Below are positions 36,769 through 44,517 of a stretch of 64,000 nt of DNA, piece by piece. The stretch is from Stieleria sedimenti (GTDB lineage: Bacteria > Planctomycetota > Planctomycetia > Pirellulales > Pirellulaceae). Made by a program: the position numbers and the translations under genes. The DNA is taken from assembly GCF_025060895.1 (NCBI RefSeq), contig NZ_JANZKV010000261.1:1-64000 (forward strand), written 5' to 3'. Numbering within the stretch: the stretch's first letter is position 1; each line of letters starts with the position of its first letter. Below the pieces are notes generated by a model. The model did not search any database, was not told the origin of the DNA, and saw only the letters and a list, made by a program, of their open reading frames with translations.

Positions 36769-38186
36769 TGAGCAACACGTCACCAGACGGCACAGCAGAG
36801 GGTTCCACTGCGATGCCGACACGCTCCGGCGGCATCGCCGTCGCGCCCGCGCACCAACCACCCGGCCCGTCGCGACCGACAGAAGCGACGGCAGATTCAT
36901 TCCCCCGCGTCGGCTATCAACCGCGTTCGGGCATGATCGTGACCGGCATCGCGTTCGTGTTCCTCACCGTGTGGTTGACCACGCTGTTGGATGCGGGCAC
37001 GACCGAAACACTCGTCGCGACCGCTGCGAGTTGCTTTCTGGCCGGCACCGCGCTGGTCATCAACAACCTGCTTCGCTGGGAGAACGCAGAGAACGCCTAC
37101 GAGAAACAACGCTTGAGTGCGGTGACTTGGAACGCGCGATTTCGAAAGCTGCATTCTGAATCGACACGCACCGCCGCGGTCTTGTCACACATGTCCGATG
37201 GGATCGTGATGTTGTCCCCCAAGACCGAGATCCTGCTGATCAACGAAGCGGCGGCGCGGTTGTTGGCGATCCCGGTCGATAGCGTCTACTTGGGGCGTCG
37301 TCTGGCAGAACTCGTTCGCGTGCCCGAAATCATTCGCGCCACTGGAAAGGCTCAACGTGACAACGTCGATCAAAACGTCTCCGTCGAAATCGTCGACGGC
37401 TCCATCGTTCGACCGGTTGCCGTCCGCATCAGCCGGATCCATGACGCCGATCCGCCGCACCTGTTGCTCGTCTTTCGCGACGAAACCGACGCCCATCGTG
37501 TCGAAGCGATCCGGCGCGAATTCATCGCCAACGTTTCGCATGAACTGAAAACCCCGTTGGCGGCCATCAAGGGGTATGCCGAAACCGTGGAATTGGCGAT
37601 CGAGGACGACCCCGAAGCGGCCAAGCACTTCATCGCCCAAATCGACACGCAATGCTTGAGACTGGAAGACCTGATCGCGGACATGATGCGATTGGCCCGC
37701 GCCCAATCCGGCAAGGGCACGCTGATGGTCCAGACGATCGATCTGGAGAAAGTGATCCGGCAGGCCTTCAGCTCGTTTCAGCCGGTCGCCGCGGCCAAGC
37801 AAATCGAATTGACCCTGCGTCCCAGCGGTGCCCCGGTTCACGTCCTGGCCGACGAAGAAGCCGCCTTGGCGATCACCCAAAACCTGATCAGCAATGCGAT
37901 TCGGCACACCGATGCCGGCGGGCACGTCACCGTGTCTTGCCGCCAAGAGAACGAGGGTTGGATGATGGCCGTGGAAGACGACGGCGTCGGCATCGCACCG
38001 GAGTTCCAGGAGCGGATCTTTGAACGGTTCTATCGCGTCAAACGGGCCCGCAAGGCGGTCGACGGGGGGACCGGAATCGGCTTGGCGATCGTCAAGAATC
38101 TGACCCGGGCCCTGGGGGGCACGGTTTCGGTGACCAGCAGCCCCGGGGAGGGGGCGACGTTCGAAGTCTGGCTGCCCAAACCCTGA
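36765..38186 (+). CDS. Sensor histidine kinase (PhoR-like)
   Basis: 473 residues. Two membrane helices (about 47-69 and 77-99) enclose almost no periplasmic loop, so it may sense in the membrane or through the PAS domain (about 125-245). The dimerisation/phosphoacceptor box is NVSHELKTPLAAIKGYAETV. The catalytic domain shows QNLISNAIRHT, DDGVGIAPEFQERIFERFYR and GGTGIGLAIVKNL. Order and type are those of PhoR. The response regulator gene starts 182 bp later. No phosphate-uptake genes are nearby, so the signal cannot be stated. Confidence 0.92.
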   Translation: MMSNTSPDGTAEGSTAMPTRSGGIAVAPAHQPPGPSRPTEATADSFPRVGYQPRSGMIVTGIAFVFLTVWLTTLLDAGTTETLVATAASCFLAGTALVINNLLRWENAENAYEKQRLSAVTWNARFRKLHSESTRTAAVLSHMSDGIVMLSPKTEILLINEAAARLLAIPVDSVYLGRRLAELVRVPEIIRATGKAQRDNVDQNVSVEIVDGSIVRPVAVRISRIHDADPPHLLLVFRDETDAHRVEAIRREFIANVSHELKTPLAAIKGYAETVELAIEDDPEAAKHFIAQIDTQCLRLEDLIADMMRLARAQSGKGTLMVQTIDLEKVIRQAFSSFQPVAAAKQIELTLRPSGAPVHVLADEEAALAITQNLISNAIRHTDAGGHVTVSCRQENEGWMMAVEDDGVGIAPEFQERIFERFYRVKRARKAVDGGTGIGLAIVKNLTRALGGTVSVTSSPGEGATFEVWLPKP

Positions 38187-38199
38187 TTCCCGCCACGCC

Positions 38200-38221
38200 T
38201 TCACCAAAGCTTCATGGTGAA
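38200..38221. promoter_or_regulatory. Possible hairpin/operator between kinase and regulator
   Basis: TTCACCA (38200-38206) and TGGTGAA (38215-38221) form a perfect 7-bp inverted repeat around eight bases, 14 bp after the kinase stop. It may be a terminator lacking a U-tract or an operator for the regulator gene downstream. It does not match a PhoB box. Confidence 0.3.
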
Positions 38222-38368
38222 AAAGTGCTTCAGTAGGGTGTACTTTTCAGGTAATTTCACCAGGATGTCGTTTTGCGAGCTGTCCGCCCGCCGACCGCCC
38301 CAAACGCGGAAACGGCGGCCAGCCTCGTTTCGAGATTTGTCCGCATGGATCCAGTCAAACGCTGAGGC

Positions 38369-39058
38369 ATGTCCACCAATACCAAGGTTTTGGTCGTCGA
38401 AGATTACAGCCCGTTGGCGGAGTCGCTCGAGTACCAACTCAAACGAGCCGGCTACGAAGTCTATCGCGCCAGCGACGGACGCGAGGGCGTCGATCAGGCG
38501 AAACTCTATCTTCCCGATCTCGTCATCCTGGACATCGATCTGCCGATCCTCGGTGGCATCGAAGTCTGTAAACAATTGCGCGCCGATCCCAAGACGCGGG
38601 AAACGCTGATTCTGATGGTGACCGCGATGGGCGAAGAATCAGATCAGGTGGTCGGGTTCGCCGTCGGAGCCGATGACTACGTCGTCAAACCCGTCGAAAG
38701 CTATAAGGTGCTGCTGCAACGAATCAAAGCGTTGCTGCGTCGACGCGAACCGATCTTGGACGACCATGAATCGGTCAGCCACCAAAACGTGACCGTCGAT
38801 CGACGACGCTTCGTGGTCACGGTCGAGGAGTCACCGCTGAAGTTGACCAAGAGCGAATTCCGACTGCTCGACGCCTTGATCCGACAACCCGGACGCGCCT
38901 TCGGCCGGAGCGAACTGGTCGACGCCGCCTTGGGCGAAGACACGGTTGTCCTGGATCGCACCATCGATGTTCATGTCCGCGCGCTCCGCAAAAAAATGGG
39001 AACCGCCGCCGACTTGATCGAAACCGTTCGCGGTGTCGGCTACCGTTTCAAAGAGTAA
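38369..39058 (+). CDS. OmpR/PhoB-family response regulator
   Basis: 229 residues. The receiver domain (about 1-120) has the acidic pocket in VLVVEDYSPL, phosphorylated Asp in LVILDIDLPILGGIE, Thr in MVTAMGEE and Lys in DDYVVKPVES. The winged-helix DNA-binding domain includes LTKSEFRLLDALIRQPGRAF and the wing IETVRGVGYRFKE. It pairs with the histidine kinase upstream. The 182-bp gap means it may have its own promoter. Its target genes are not evident. Confidence 0.94.
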   Translation: MSTNTKVLVVEDYSPLAESLEYQLKRAGYEVYRASDGREGVDQAKLYLPDLVILDIDLPILGGIEVCKQLRADPKTRETLILMVTAMGEESDQVVGFAVGADDYVVKPVESYKVLLQRIKALLRRREPILDDHESVSHQNVTVDRRRFVVTVEESPLKLTKSEFRLLDALIRQPGRAFGRSELVDAALGEDTVVLDRTIDVHVRALRKKMGTAADLIETVRGVGYRFKE

Positions 39059-39069
39059 CGCAGCGCGAC

Positions 39070-39181
39070 AAACGGGGTGTTTTTTGTTAGCGGTAGGGCG
39101 CGAGCCCTCCGGTTTTTCACGGTGTTTTTAAAGCGTAACCGGACGGCTCGCGGGCCGTCGGTTTAGTCGGGTTCTGCTAAC
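39070..39181. repeat. Dispersed palindromic repeat, copy B
   Basis: About 112 bp closely similar to 6985-7080, with the same order: AAAC-GGGGTGTTTTTTG, GTTAGCGG, an AGGGC/GCCCT stem, CCTCCGGTTTTTCACGG and an ACGGC/GCCGT stem. The right end CTGCTAAC has one change from perfect symmetry, and about 15 extra bases lie before it. It sits between convergent genes. Confidence 0.75.
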
Positions 39182-39193
39182 ACCTTTGGGCGT

Positions 39194-40039
39194 TTAGGCC
39201 GCTGCGTGGGACGTGTCCTGCTCTGTGGCGTCACCAGCCGGCCGCCGGCGTCGACGTGGTTCCGATTCGGGTTGCATCTTGTCAAACAAGTTGCCCAGCA
39301 ACCGAGGGTGCAAACACACAGACGCCCAAATCAATCCGAACGCCGCACCACCCAGGATGTCGCTGGGAAAGTGGGCCATGCTCGCCAACCGTTGCAACCC
39401 GGTCCCCAAGCAGATCGCCGCGAACAGCCAGCGGCCGCGGGGCAACACCATCCACAACCCAACCGTCAACGCAGTGGCCGTCGCCATGTTCCCACTGGGA
39501 AAGGCGCGCGTGCTGGCATCAAACGTGGCGACTTGGGAAAGCGTCCAGTCGAACGCCCACAGCCACGCCGAATCGATCGACGCGACGTCCAAGTTCAATC
39601 CCGACGGACGCGGACGCAAAACAAACATCTTTGCCAACGTCGCAATCGCTCCGGCACCGATCGCCAGCGTCGCCAGGCGAGGCAAATGCCAGCGACACTG
39701 GGGAGCCATCAAAAAGATCCCGAACAGCACCAGAAAGACACCGCTGCCGTGCGAGAAGATCTGCATCAATTCCAATCCGTTGCGAAACTCGCGGGGCAAC
39801 GGATCACTCGAAAACCACCGCGCCACGGAGATGTCGATCAACGTGATCATCGGCACCGACAGCAACAGCATTCCGGCGAACCAGAGCAGGGCGCTGACCC
39901 GAAACGCAGCCACAGACCCGTCGGTCTGCGGATAGACCAAACGCAAGCTTGCATCGCCCACCGCGGGTTCGGACCGCGGTGTCGGCCGGCCGGGTTCATC
40001 GCCGCTGGGGGTCTCGTGGAGTGGTGCTGCAGATCGCAT
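39194..40039 (-). CDS. PAP2-family membrane phosphatase
   Basis: About 281 residues from the ATG at 40039; the start at 40117 adds a non-hydrophobic leader. Lipid phosphatase (phosphatidic acid or undecaprenyl pyrophosphate type). The three PAP2 motifs are present with changes: KMFVLRPRPSG, PSGNMATATAL and SMAHFPSDILGGAAFG (SxxxHFPSD). Six membrane helices are visible. The C-terminal tail is basic. It stands alone between convergent repeats on one side and the lipoprotein on the other. Confidence 0.88.
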   Translation of the reverse strand: MRSAAPLHETPSGDEPGRPTPRSEPAVGDASLRLVYPQTDGSVAAFRVSALLWFAGMLLLSVPMITLIDISVARWFSSDPLPREFRNGLELMQIFSHGSGVFLVLFGIFLMAPQCRWHLPRLATLAIGAGAIATLAKMFVLRPRPSGLNLDVASIDSAWLWAFDWTLSQVATFDASTRAFPSGNMATATALTVGLWMVLPRGRWLFAAICLGTGLQRLASMAHFPSDILGGAAFGLIWASVCLHPRLLGNLFDKMQPESEPRRRRRPAGDATEQDTSHAAA

Positions 40040-40398
40040 GAGGAAGGCAACTCTCGGGCGTTGAGCGGTGTCCGTGAAACATCGGTTCGTGAAACAGGAT
40101 CGCCGGGTGCCAACCAAGTCGCGACCGGCAATCCTCGTTCAACGTCGGACACTAGCGAAATCTCCTCCCAGAATGAAAGACGCATTTTCACACCGCCCGG
40201 AACACCAGCCGGGAACCGAAAGAATCCGTTTGAGCAGTTTTAGTCAACTTTGACGGTTGCGTTGACGATGACGACGGTAGACAGGGCGTGCCAGCAGGTA
40301 GGGCGTCCCGGTCGCCTGTTGTTGGATTAGATCACAAGGCGTGCGAAAGCTTTTTGCAAAGGAATTCGCAAGCGATTTCGTTTCAGGGATGAATCACG
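40040..40398. other. Divergent intergenic region
   Basis: About 359 bp holding the promoters of the PAP2 phosphatase (leftward) and the Cys-rich lipoprotein (rightward). No clear promoter, operator or RNA fold can be assigned. A weak GGGATG-like ribosome site precedes the lipoprotein start. Confidence 0.4.
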
Positions 40399-41178
40399 AT
40401 GTCACGCGTGTTGGGCTTGTTACTCGTTGGATGGATCACCGTCTCGCTGACCGGATGCGTCGGACCGATGGGAGCCGGCTGCTGCGGCACGTCGATCGGA
40501 CCGGGATGGGGCAGCAGTTGCGACGCCGGGTGCAGCGACTCCTCTTGCGGCAGCTGTAATGCGTGCACCGGATGCGGCGAGCTGTACGTCGATCCATGGA
40601 TCAACCATCCGGCCGACTGCGTCGACCCCTGCGATGCCTGTGGCAACTACAACGGGCAAAGCTGTGGCAAGTGCCGCAGTGTGTTCGCAGGCTTCCGAAC
40701 GCTTTGGGGATACCGCTGCGGCTGCGACCCGGGTCCGATCTCCACAACGCGACGCGGATTCGCCCCGACGTGTGCAAGCGGATGCGATGGCTGTGACAGC
40801 TGCGGCATCGAGCCGGCATGCGGTTGCGAGGGCTCATGCGACTGCCCCGTCATTGAGCCGGGCTGTGGTTTCGAACCGGCCTGTGGGATTGAACCCGGCT
40901 GTGGCTTTGAACCGGCCTGCGGCTTTGAACCGGCCTGCGGATGTGAAGGCCCTTGCAGTTGCGAACCGGCGTGCGGATGCGAAGGCGGTTGCAACTGCGG
41001 CGGAGCCATCAGCGAAAGCTATGGGCCACCGACAGGTGAAATCATCATCGAGTCACCCGGTCAGGCCGCCTATCCTGTTCACGAACAACCCTACGCCCCG
41101 CAACGCACGCGAAAGATTTTCAATCCCCGCACCGAGACCGCATCCCGCGGTGGATTCTTGAATGAGTACCGACGCTAA
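40399..41178 (+). CDS. Cysteine-rich lipoprotein with GFEPAC repeats
   Basis: 259 residues, 36 of them Cys by my count. The leader ends in lipobox LTGC at residue 20, so it should be lipid-anchored. Cys pairs and triplets (GCCG, CGSCNACTGCG, CDGCDSCG) alternate with Gly. Residues ~135-205 are made of repeats of the type GFEPAC, GIEPGC and CGCEG, also visible as DNA repeats at about 40860-41000. Such proteins may be disulfide-hardened cell-wall or surface material, or bind metal; neither is proved. The last bases (41175-41178) overlap tail-to-tail with the amidohydrolase gene. Confidence 0.85.
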   Translation: MSRVLGLLLVGWITVSLTGCVGPMGAGCCGTSIGPGWGSSCDAGCSDSSCGSCNACTGCGELYVDPWINHPADCVDPCDACGNYNGQSCGKCRSVFAGFRTLWGYRCGCDPGPISTTRRGFAPTCASGCDGCDSCGIEPACGCEGSCDCPVIEPGCGFEPACGIEPGCGFEPACGFEPACGCEGPCSCEPACGCEGGCNCGGAISESYGPPTGEIIIESPGQAAYPVHEQPYAPQRTRKIFNPRTETASRGGFLNEYRR

Positions 41179-42104
41179 CGCAGCGGAAGGCGATAAGCAG
41201 TCGCGGCGTTCTTCCAATAGTAGTGCTCTCGGGCATCTTGGCCTTTTTCACTGATGAACCGATCCACCAGCCGCATGAAGCTTGCATAAGAACCGGTGTG
41301 CTTCGTGACGGGCCAATTGCTACCGTAGATCAGGCGCTCCTTCCCAAAGTTCTTCCAGAGCAAATCGAGAACGGGTTGGTAGTGATCGATCGACTGTGGG
41401 GCAGGCTGTGGGACGGATCGCTGGTACAGGCCGGATATCTTGCAGTAGACGTTTTTGTTCTGTGCCAGGTTTTCAACGGCGGCGATCCATTCTCGCTGAG
41501 GTCGCTTTCCGTCAAAGTTGTAACCCAGGCAATGGTTCACCACGATGCGGAGACGAGGGATCTTGCGGGCAACGCCATCGATCGTCTCGATTCCGGGTAT
41601 TCCGCCACTGTTGGTGAGGTAGTCCATCGCCAGGTCATGCTCGGCAAGCAACGCCAGATTTTTGAGCACGATTTCATCCGAGAAATCGATCGGTTTTGTT
41701 CCGCGTGGACGCACGCCGACGAATCGGCGGTCTCGCTTGAGCGTCACCAACTGGTCTTCGAAGTCCTCGCGATAGACATCAATGTTCCCGACAAGCCCCA
41801 GGTAGAAGTCGTCACCGGCGACGAGGTCAAGGACCCACCGATTGTCCGCCAGATGTTTGCTTGCTTCAACGATCACGACTCCCGTCACCCCAGAGGCTTT
41901 GGCGACCCTGGAATACTCCGCGGGCAGATGCGGTTTGTAGAGCACTCTGTCATCTTTTGGTGGCCACGAGATTTCAATATCGCGAGTGGTGTCGTAGAGA
42001 TGGATGTGGGTGTCGATCAGGTGTTTCACAGGAGCGAGATCTTGCGCCTTTGACGCGTGTGCCCCGATGCAGAGCACCAAAAGAATAAGCGGTAGTCGTT
42101 TCAT
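41175..42104 (-). CDS. Secreted amidohydrolase (TIM-barrel lactonase-like)
   Basis: 309 residues with a signal peptide (MKRLPLILLVLCIGAHASKA). The metal-dependent hydrolase barrel starts with HLIDTHIHLYD. Later pieces (VVIVEASKHLADNRWVLDL, LVGNIDVYREDFEDQL, VVNHCLGYNFDG, and LIYGSNWPVTK with metal or proton-relay residues) match the amidohydrolase-2 group that includes L-fucono- and L-rhamnono-lactonases. The most likely substrate is a sugar lactone. It is the last gene of a minus-strand cluster with the sulfatase remnant, DUF1552 and DUF1592 genes. Confidence 0.85.
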   Translation of the reverse strand: MKRLPLILLVLCIGAHASKAQDLAPVKHLIDTHIHLYDTTRDIEISWPPKDDRVLYKPHLPAEYSRVAKASGVTGVVIVEASKHLADNRWVLDLVAGDDFYLGLVGNIDVYREDFEDQLVTLKRDRRFVGVRPRGTKPIDFSDEIVLKNLALLAEHDLAMDYLTNSGGIPGIETIDGVARKIPRLRIVVNHCLGYNFDGKRPQREWIAAVENLAQNKNVYCKISGLYQRSVPQPAPQSIDHYQPVLDLLWKNFGKERLIYGSNWPVTKHTGSYASFMRLVDRFISEKGQDAREHYYWKNAATAYRLPLR

Positions 42105-42244
42105 CGTATTAGCTGTGGCTCGGGCAGCCCCGTTCGACGGGTATCAAATTCTCGATTTCGCACGTGGAATTGCATTCCAGTCCATTGTTGACGAATACCG
42201 GCCGGCGAGCCACCCTGGGCGTGACATCGAAGCCATACGGAGTA

Positions 42245-42951
42245 CTACGAGCCCGGCGTGACGTTTGTCTTGAACCGATCAATCGCCTGCTTCATGGACC
42301 GTGTCACTTCGGGATGCTGGTCTGCCACGCTGGTGGTTTCTTGCGGATCAAGCTCAAGATTGAACAGTTGAACGTTTTCTTCCTTGACGATCATTTTCCA
42401 ATCGCCGCGCCGCATCGCCGTTCCGAGTTTGGGTTCGTATCCGAAGAAGATGTCCCTGTCCGGAAAGTCTTTTTGCTCAAGCAGGTGCATCTTGAAACTC
42501 GCCCCGTCCAGATTCTCCGGGTTATCTTTCGAAACGCCGGCGATATCGGTGAGTGTGGGGAACAGATCGAAGCCAACGATCAACTTATCAGATCGGCTCC
42601 CCGCCTTGATCTTGCCCGGCCACCACGCGACGGCCGGTACGCGGTGCCCACCTTCATAATGGCTGAACTTGCCACCACGCAACCGACGAAACGCTTTCGG
42701 GCTCATCCCCACTGCACCGTTGTCGGACTGCAGACCGAGGAGTTGGTGTGGAAGTCGGTGAATACCATCCCCTGTTTCGCCATCTGCTCGATCCGCGGAG
42801 TCTTGACCCAGCCGTCGTACAAGGCCATATCGCAACAGCCCAGGCCATCGGCCAGGATGACCACGATGTTAGGCCGCGTCTCGGCGCGAGCCGAATCGGT
42901 CGAGACGACACAGCAGAAACAAGTCAACCAGCAGGCGAGCAGACGCAACAT
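42245..42951 (-). pseudogene. Sulfatase remnant with internal deletion and frameshift
   Basis: The front part (from 42951, MLRLLACWLTCFCCVVSTDS leader, then RPNIVVILADGLGC and FTDFHTNSSVCSPT) is a normal sulfatase N-terminus up to the active-site CxPxR motif. At 42722-42727 the sequence jumps to the C-terminal half in another frame (SDNGAVGMSPKAFRRLRGGK, HRVPAVAWWPGKI, GDWKMIVKEENVQLFNLELD). About 200-250 residues, including most metal and substrate sites, are missing, and the first frame stops soon after the junction. The product cannot be active. The six bases TCCGAC at the join fit both partners, so microhomology-mediated deletion is likely. Co-oriented with the amidohydrolase and DUF1552 genes. 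Confidence 0.85.
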
Positions 42952-42997
42952 GAGAAATGGTCGTATACGGAAAAATGAGAAGTGACTTTCAACGGCA

Positions 42998-44392
42998 CTA
43001 TCCCAGGAACTGCTCGATCGGCCCCTTCTGATCGATCGTCAGCGCGACATCGAGAGCTCCGTAATGATTGATCGGATTCCCGTACGCATTCAGAATCGTC
43101 GTGTACCAGTTCCCGAGGGTCTTGTGGCCGCTTTGATTGTAACCGGGCAGTCGGATGTAACGCCGGGCAATATCGAGCCGCGCGTTGTTCCCCGCCAGCA
43201 CGACAAACGGCCACTCCGTCCCCTTACTGTGGTGCGTTTCCCCGTTGTTCGGCAGATAAAACAGCACCGTGTTATCAAACATGTTCCCCTGTCCTTCCGG
43301 CACACTCTTCAGACGGCTCACCATCCGATCGATCAGCGTCATGTGCTGGTGACGCACCTTACCCCGGATATCGAGTGCTTCGACACCGCCGAACGATTTG
43401 CCGTGCCCCACATCATGCAGATTCACGTTCTCGCCTTCGATTCCCGGCAGACCGGTGTACGGGGTACCCAGTTCATCCGCTGTGAAGGCGACGACATTGG
43501 TCATCCCAGAGATCAACGTCGAAAGCAACACTTCCACCAGCCCATCTTGACGATCGACGGTCGTCAAGTTCTCGGACAGATACTTCACATCGAGTTGCGG
43601 AACATGTCGACGTATCACTTCGCCCATCGCCTCGACACGCGCGTTTTGCTGGCGGATATCATTGAGCGCGTTGGCATAGTTCCCGACTTTGCGCTGCTCG
43701 ATCCCGCTGAGTTGCCTCGCCAGGGATGATTCGTCATTCGACAAGAACTGGAGTACTTGACGTTCGAGTTGGTACCGCGTCTGTGCGTCCTGGTCGGCCG
43801 AGACCGACTTGAACAACTCCTGCATCGCAATCTTCGGCGAGCCGAACGCATAGTTCGGTTGCTGGGGACCACGCGCTGAGAAACCTTTCTCAATGCCGTT
43901 GATGTTGCCCCGTGAATTGCCTCCTCCACTCGGGAAACACGCCAACTCGATGTGGTGAAACGGCGACGGACATAGATCCGCCAATTCGAAATCGACCGTC
44001 GCCCATCGAATCGTGCTCAAGCGTTCGTTCGCCTTGTACGCTCCCAGGCAGGAACACCAGGTATGATGCCCTGTCGTACACATCTTGCCCGAGAGGCCTT
44101 GCAGGATCGTCATGTTTTGCTTGTGACCGGCCAGCGGACTCATCCACTCCGGCAGTTCATGATCGTCTAAATCAGCCACAAAGGCAGACTTTCTTTTCTC
44201 CGCGTCAAGTTGCTCCCGCTCAAAGGTCGGCAGCATGAGTGAATCAGGCAGCAGCCCATTGCCTTTGTGCATGAAAATGAATCGCATCGGCGGCTTCGAC
44301 GGCGAACTCACAGCCGACAGCGACTGCGACGCCAAACTCAACGCTCCAATACCGGCCAGGGAGTGCGATAGGAATTCTCGGCGAGTTGTCAT
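42998..44392 (-). CDS. DUF1552 protein, Tat-exported
   Basis: About 464 residues from the ATG at 44392, where MTTRREFLSHSLAGIGALSL gives a twin-arginine leader (RREFL). The DUF1552 pattern follows: RFIFMHKGNGLLPDS, QGLSGKMCTTGHHTWCSCLG, FPSGGGNSRGNINGIEKGFS and VLFYLPNNGETHHSKGTEWP. The metal-type His and Asp clusters of the C-terminal half resemble the alkaline phosphatase/sulfatase superfamily, but no known activity is assigned. DUF1552 genes usually sit beside DUF1592 genes, as here. The role is likely in extracytoplasmic sugar or redox work. Confidence 0.88.
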   Translation of the reverse strand: MTTRREFLSHSLAGIGALSLASQSLSAVSSPSKPPMRFIFMHKGNGLLPDSLMLPTFEREQLDAEKRKSAFVADLDDHELPEWMSPLAGHKQNMTILQGLSGKMCTTGHHTWCSCLGAYKANERLSTIRWATVDFELADLCPSPFHHIELACFPSGGGNSRGNINGIEKGFSARGPQQPNYAFGSPKIAMQELFKSVSADQDAQTRYQLERQVLQFLSNDESSLARQLSGIEQRKVGNYANALNDIRQQNARVEAMGEVIRRHVPQLDVKYLSENLTTVDRQDGLVEVLLSTLISGMTNVVAFTADELGTPYTGLPGIEGENVNLHDVGHGKSFGGVEALDIRGKVRHQHMTLIDRMVSRLKSVPEGQGNMFDNTVLFYLPNNGETHHSKGTEWPFVVLAGNNARLDIARRYIRLPGYNQSGHKTLGNWYTTILNAYGNPINHYGALDVALTIDQKGPIEQFLG

Positions 44393-44396
44393 GCTT

Positions 44397-44424
44397 GATT
44401 TCTGATTTCTGATTTCTGATTTCT
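44397..44424. repeat. GATTTCT heptamer tandem repeat
   Basis: Four copies of the 7-bp unit GATTTCT sit just upstream of the DUF1552 start codon on the minus strand, between it and the DUF1592 gene. They lie in the region where the ribosome site should be, so copy number could tune translation by slippage. Confidence 0.7.
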
Positions 44425-44517
44425 GCGGTGATGATGATGGTCCGCGCTCGCTCAATTGATCACCACGGCAACGCCGCGTGCTGATCATCACGGATGAACC
44501 TCTGGTCAGCTAATAGT

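Noticed and set aside
38200-38260. PhoB box before the response regulator
   Set aside because: The inverted repeat does not match the direct-repeat PhoB consensus.
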